Shown: positions 21,834 through 21,999 of the stretch, in pieces
Layout of the letters: each line of letters opens with the position of its first letter
How positions within the stretch are numbered: the first letter of the stretch is position 1
Assembly: GCA_023391155.1 (NCBI GenBank)
Contig: JAEWBM010000019.1
Span: 1 to 21,999 of the forward strand
Direction: 5' to 3'
DNA from: Acidobacteriota bacterium
GTDB lineage: Bacteria; Acidobacteriota; Blastocatellia; Pyrinomonadales; Pyrinomonadaceae
Length of the DNA: 21,999 nt
Program-made: the position numbers and the translations under genes
The notes under the pieces: model-generated
The model's input: only the letters and a program-made list of their open reading frames with translations
What the model was told of the DNA's origin: nothing
Database searches by the model: none

Positions 21834-21887
21834 ATGGAGGACACATTCGGACACCACGAGACGCACCCGGACAGCCGAAGACGCTAA
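21834..21887 (+). CDS. Possible 17-codon leader peptide
   Basis: ATG 21834 follows AGGAG (21827-21831) by only two bases, which is tight for efficient initiation. It encodes MEDTFGHHETHPDSRRR and stops at TAA 21885-21887. After the stop the same frame stays open to the window end. It has three histidines and three terminal arginines, as some attenuation leaders do, but evidence is thin; it may be noise or the start of a gene broken by an in-frame stop. Confidence 0.25.
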   Translation: MEDTFGHHETHPDSRRR

Positions 21888-21935
21888 ATTCCCCCCCGAA
21901 TACAGGAAATTCCCCCCCGAATTCCCCCCCGAATT
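21886..21935. repeat. Three C7-containing repeats (G-run repeats on minus strand)
   Basis: AAATTCCCCCCCGAAT at 21886-21901 and 21907-21922, and AATTCCCCCCCGAATT at 21920-21935, the last two sharing bases. Each has exactly seven C. On the minus strand the three G7 runs could form a G-quadruplex. They lie downstream of the rightward promoter and would be in its transcript leader. Confidence 0.85.
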
Positions 21936-21938
21936 GAT

Positions 21939-21999
21939 ATGAAGTTGTACATCGCCGAAAGCCATAAAGAGAAAGGTTATTTTATCACCGCGCAGAAGG
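21939..21999 (+). CDS. Possible start of a truncated ORF at the window edge
   Basis: ATG 21939 opens a frame of 20 codons that runs off the window (begins MKLYIAESHKEKG). There is no ribosome-binding site close by, and the C7 repeats lie directly upstream. The promoter at 21791-21820 points this way. The product is not recognised. The same frame is open back to TAA 21885-21887, so the repeats could also be coding (IPPR repeats) if a start exists that I cannot see. Confidence 0.35.
   Translation, partial: MKLYIAESHKEKGYFITAQK

Noticed and set aside
21738..21965. 75-codon minus-strand ORF overlapping the tRNA
   Set aside because: It spans tRNA-Leu and the G7 repeats; glycine-rich content comes from the G runs.
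21704..21999. tRNA-associated integrated element
   Set aside because: No integrase and no duplicated tRNA 3' end were seen; the unusual sequence lies on the 5' side of the tRNA, whereas integration normally targets the 3' side.

Overview
The window looks like a chromosomal segment of a Gram-negative-type, GC-rich, respiring soil or environmental bacterium. I lean towards Acidobacteriota (Blastocatellia/Pyrinomonadaceae-like). The reasons are the single-subunit b558-type SdhC in an sdhCAB order, a secreted subtilase ending in GVLIGD repeats (which I associate with that group from memory), and the density of c-di-GMP and partner-switch genes. This placement is inference; no rRNA is present. No IS, prophage or CRISPR was found.

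Layout: (1) 1-2207: the 3' end of an oligopeptide/dipeptide ABC transporter operon (permease tail, then two ATPases with an ATGA overlap). (2) 2278-2850, minus: a PA2169-type four-helix-bundle stress protein. (3) 3144-9251, plus: a tightly packed signalling cluster made of a PocR-GAF-GAF-GGDEF diguanylate cyclase, a large P-loop-like protein ending in an RsbW/SpoIIAB-type anti-sigma kinase domain, a STAS anti-sigma antagonist and a GAF/HD-GYP c-di-GMP phosphodiesterase. Start and stop codons overlap by one base within each pair. (4) 9240-10628, minus: a LysR-type regulator followed by an MgtC-family membrane protein. (5) 10793-14233, plus: sdhCAB, divergent from the LysR gene, with a clear T-N11-A palindrome between them. 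(6) 14282-16792, minus: a membrane PAS-GGDEF-EAL protein. (7) 16979-19483, minus: a secreted S8 protease whose N-terminal half resembles a degenerate ClpA/ClpB AAA+ D1 domain and whose C-terminus is eight perfect GVLIGD repeats. (8) 19721-20653, minus: malate dehydrogenase. (9) 21003-21593, minus: an unrecognised secreted protein. (10) 21704-21790, minus: tRNA-Leu(TAA) with encoded CCA, followed by a rightward promoter, three C7 repeats and the start of a possible truncated ORF.

How they fit together: two TCA-cycle functions (succinate dehydrogenase and malate dehydrogenase) lie in a segment that also carries three c-di-GMP enzymes. The cluster at 3144-9251 contains a c-di-GMP synthase, a c-di-GMP hydrolase and a kinase/antagonist pair of the partner-switch type. 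It is the best candidate for a poorly described system: a partner switch that could sense inputs through PocR, GAF and P-loop domains and be coupled to c-di-GMP turnover.

All calls come from reading motifs and from family knowledge. No database search was run.
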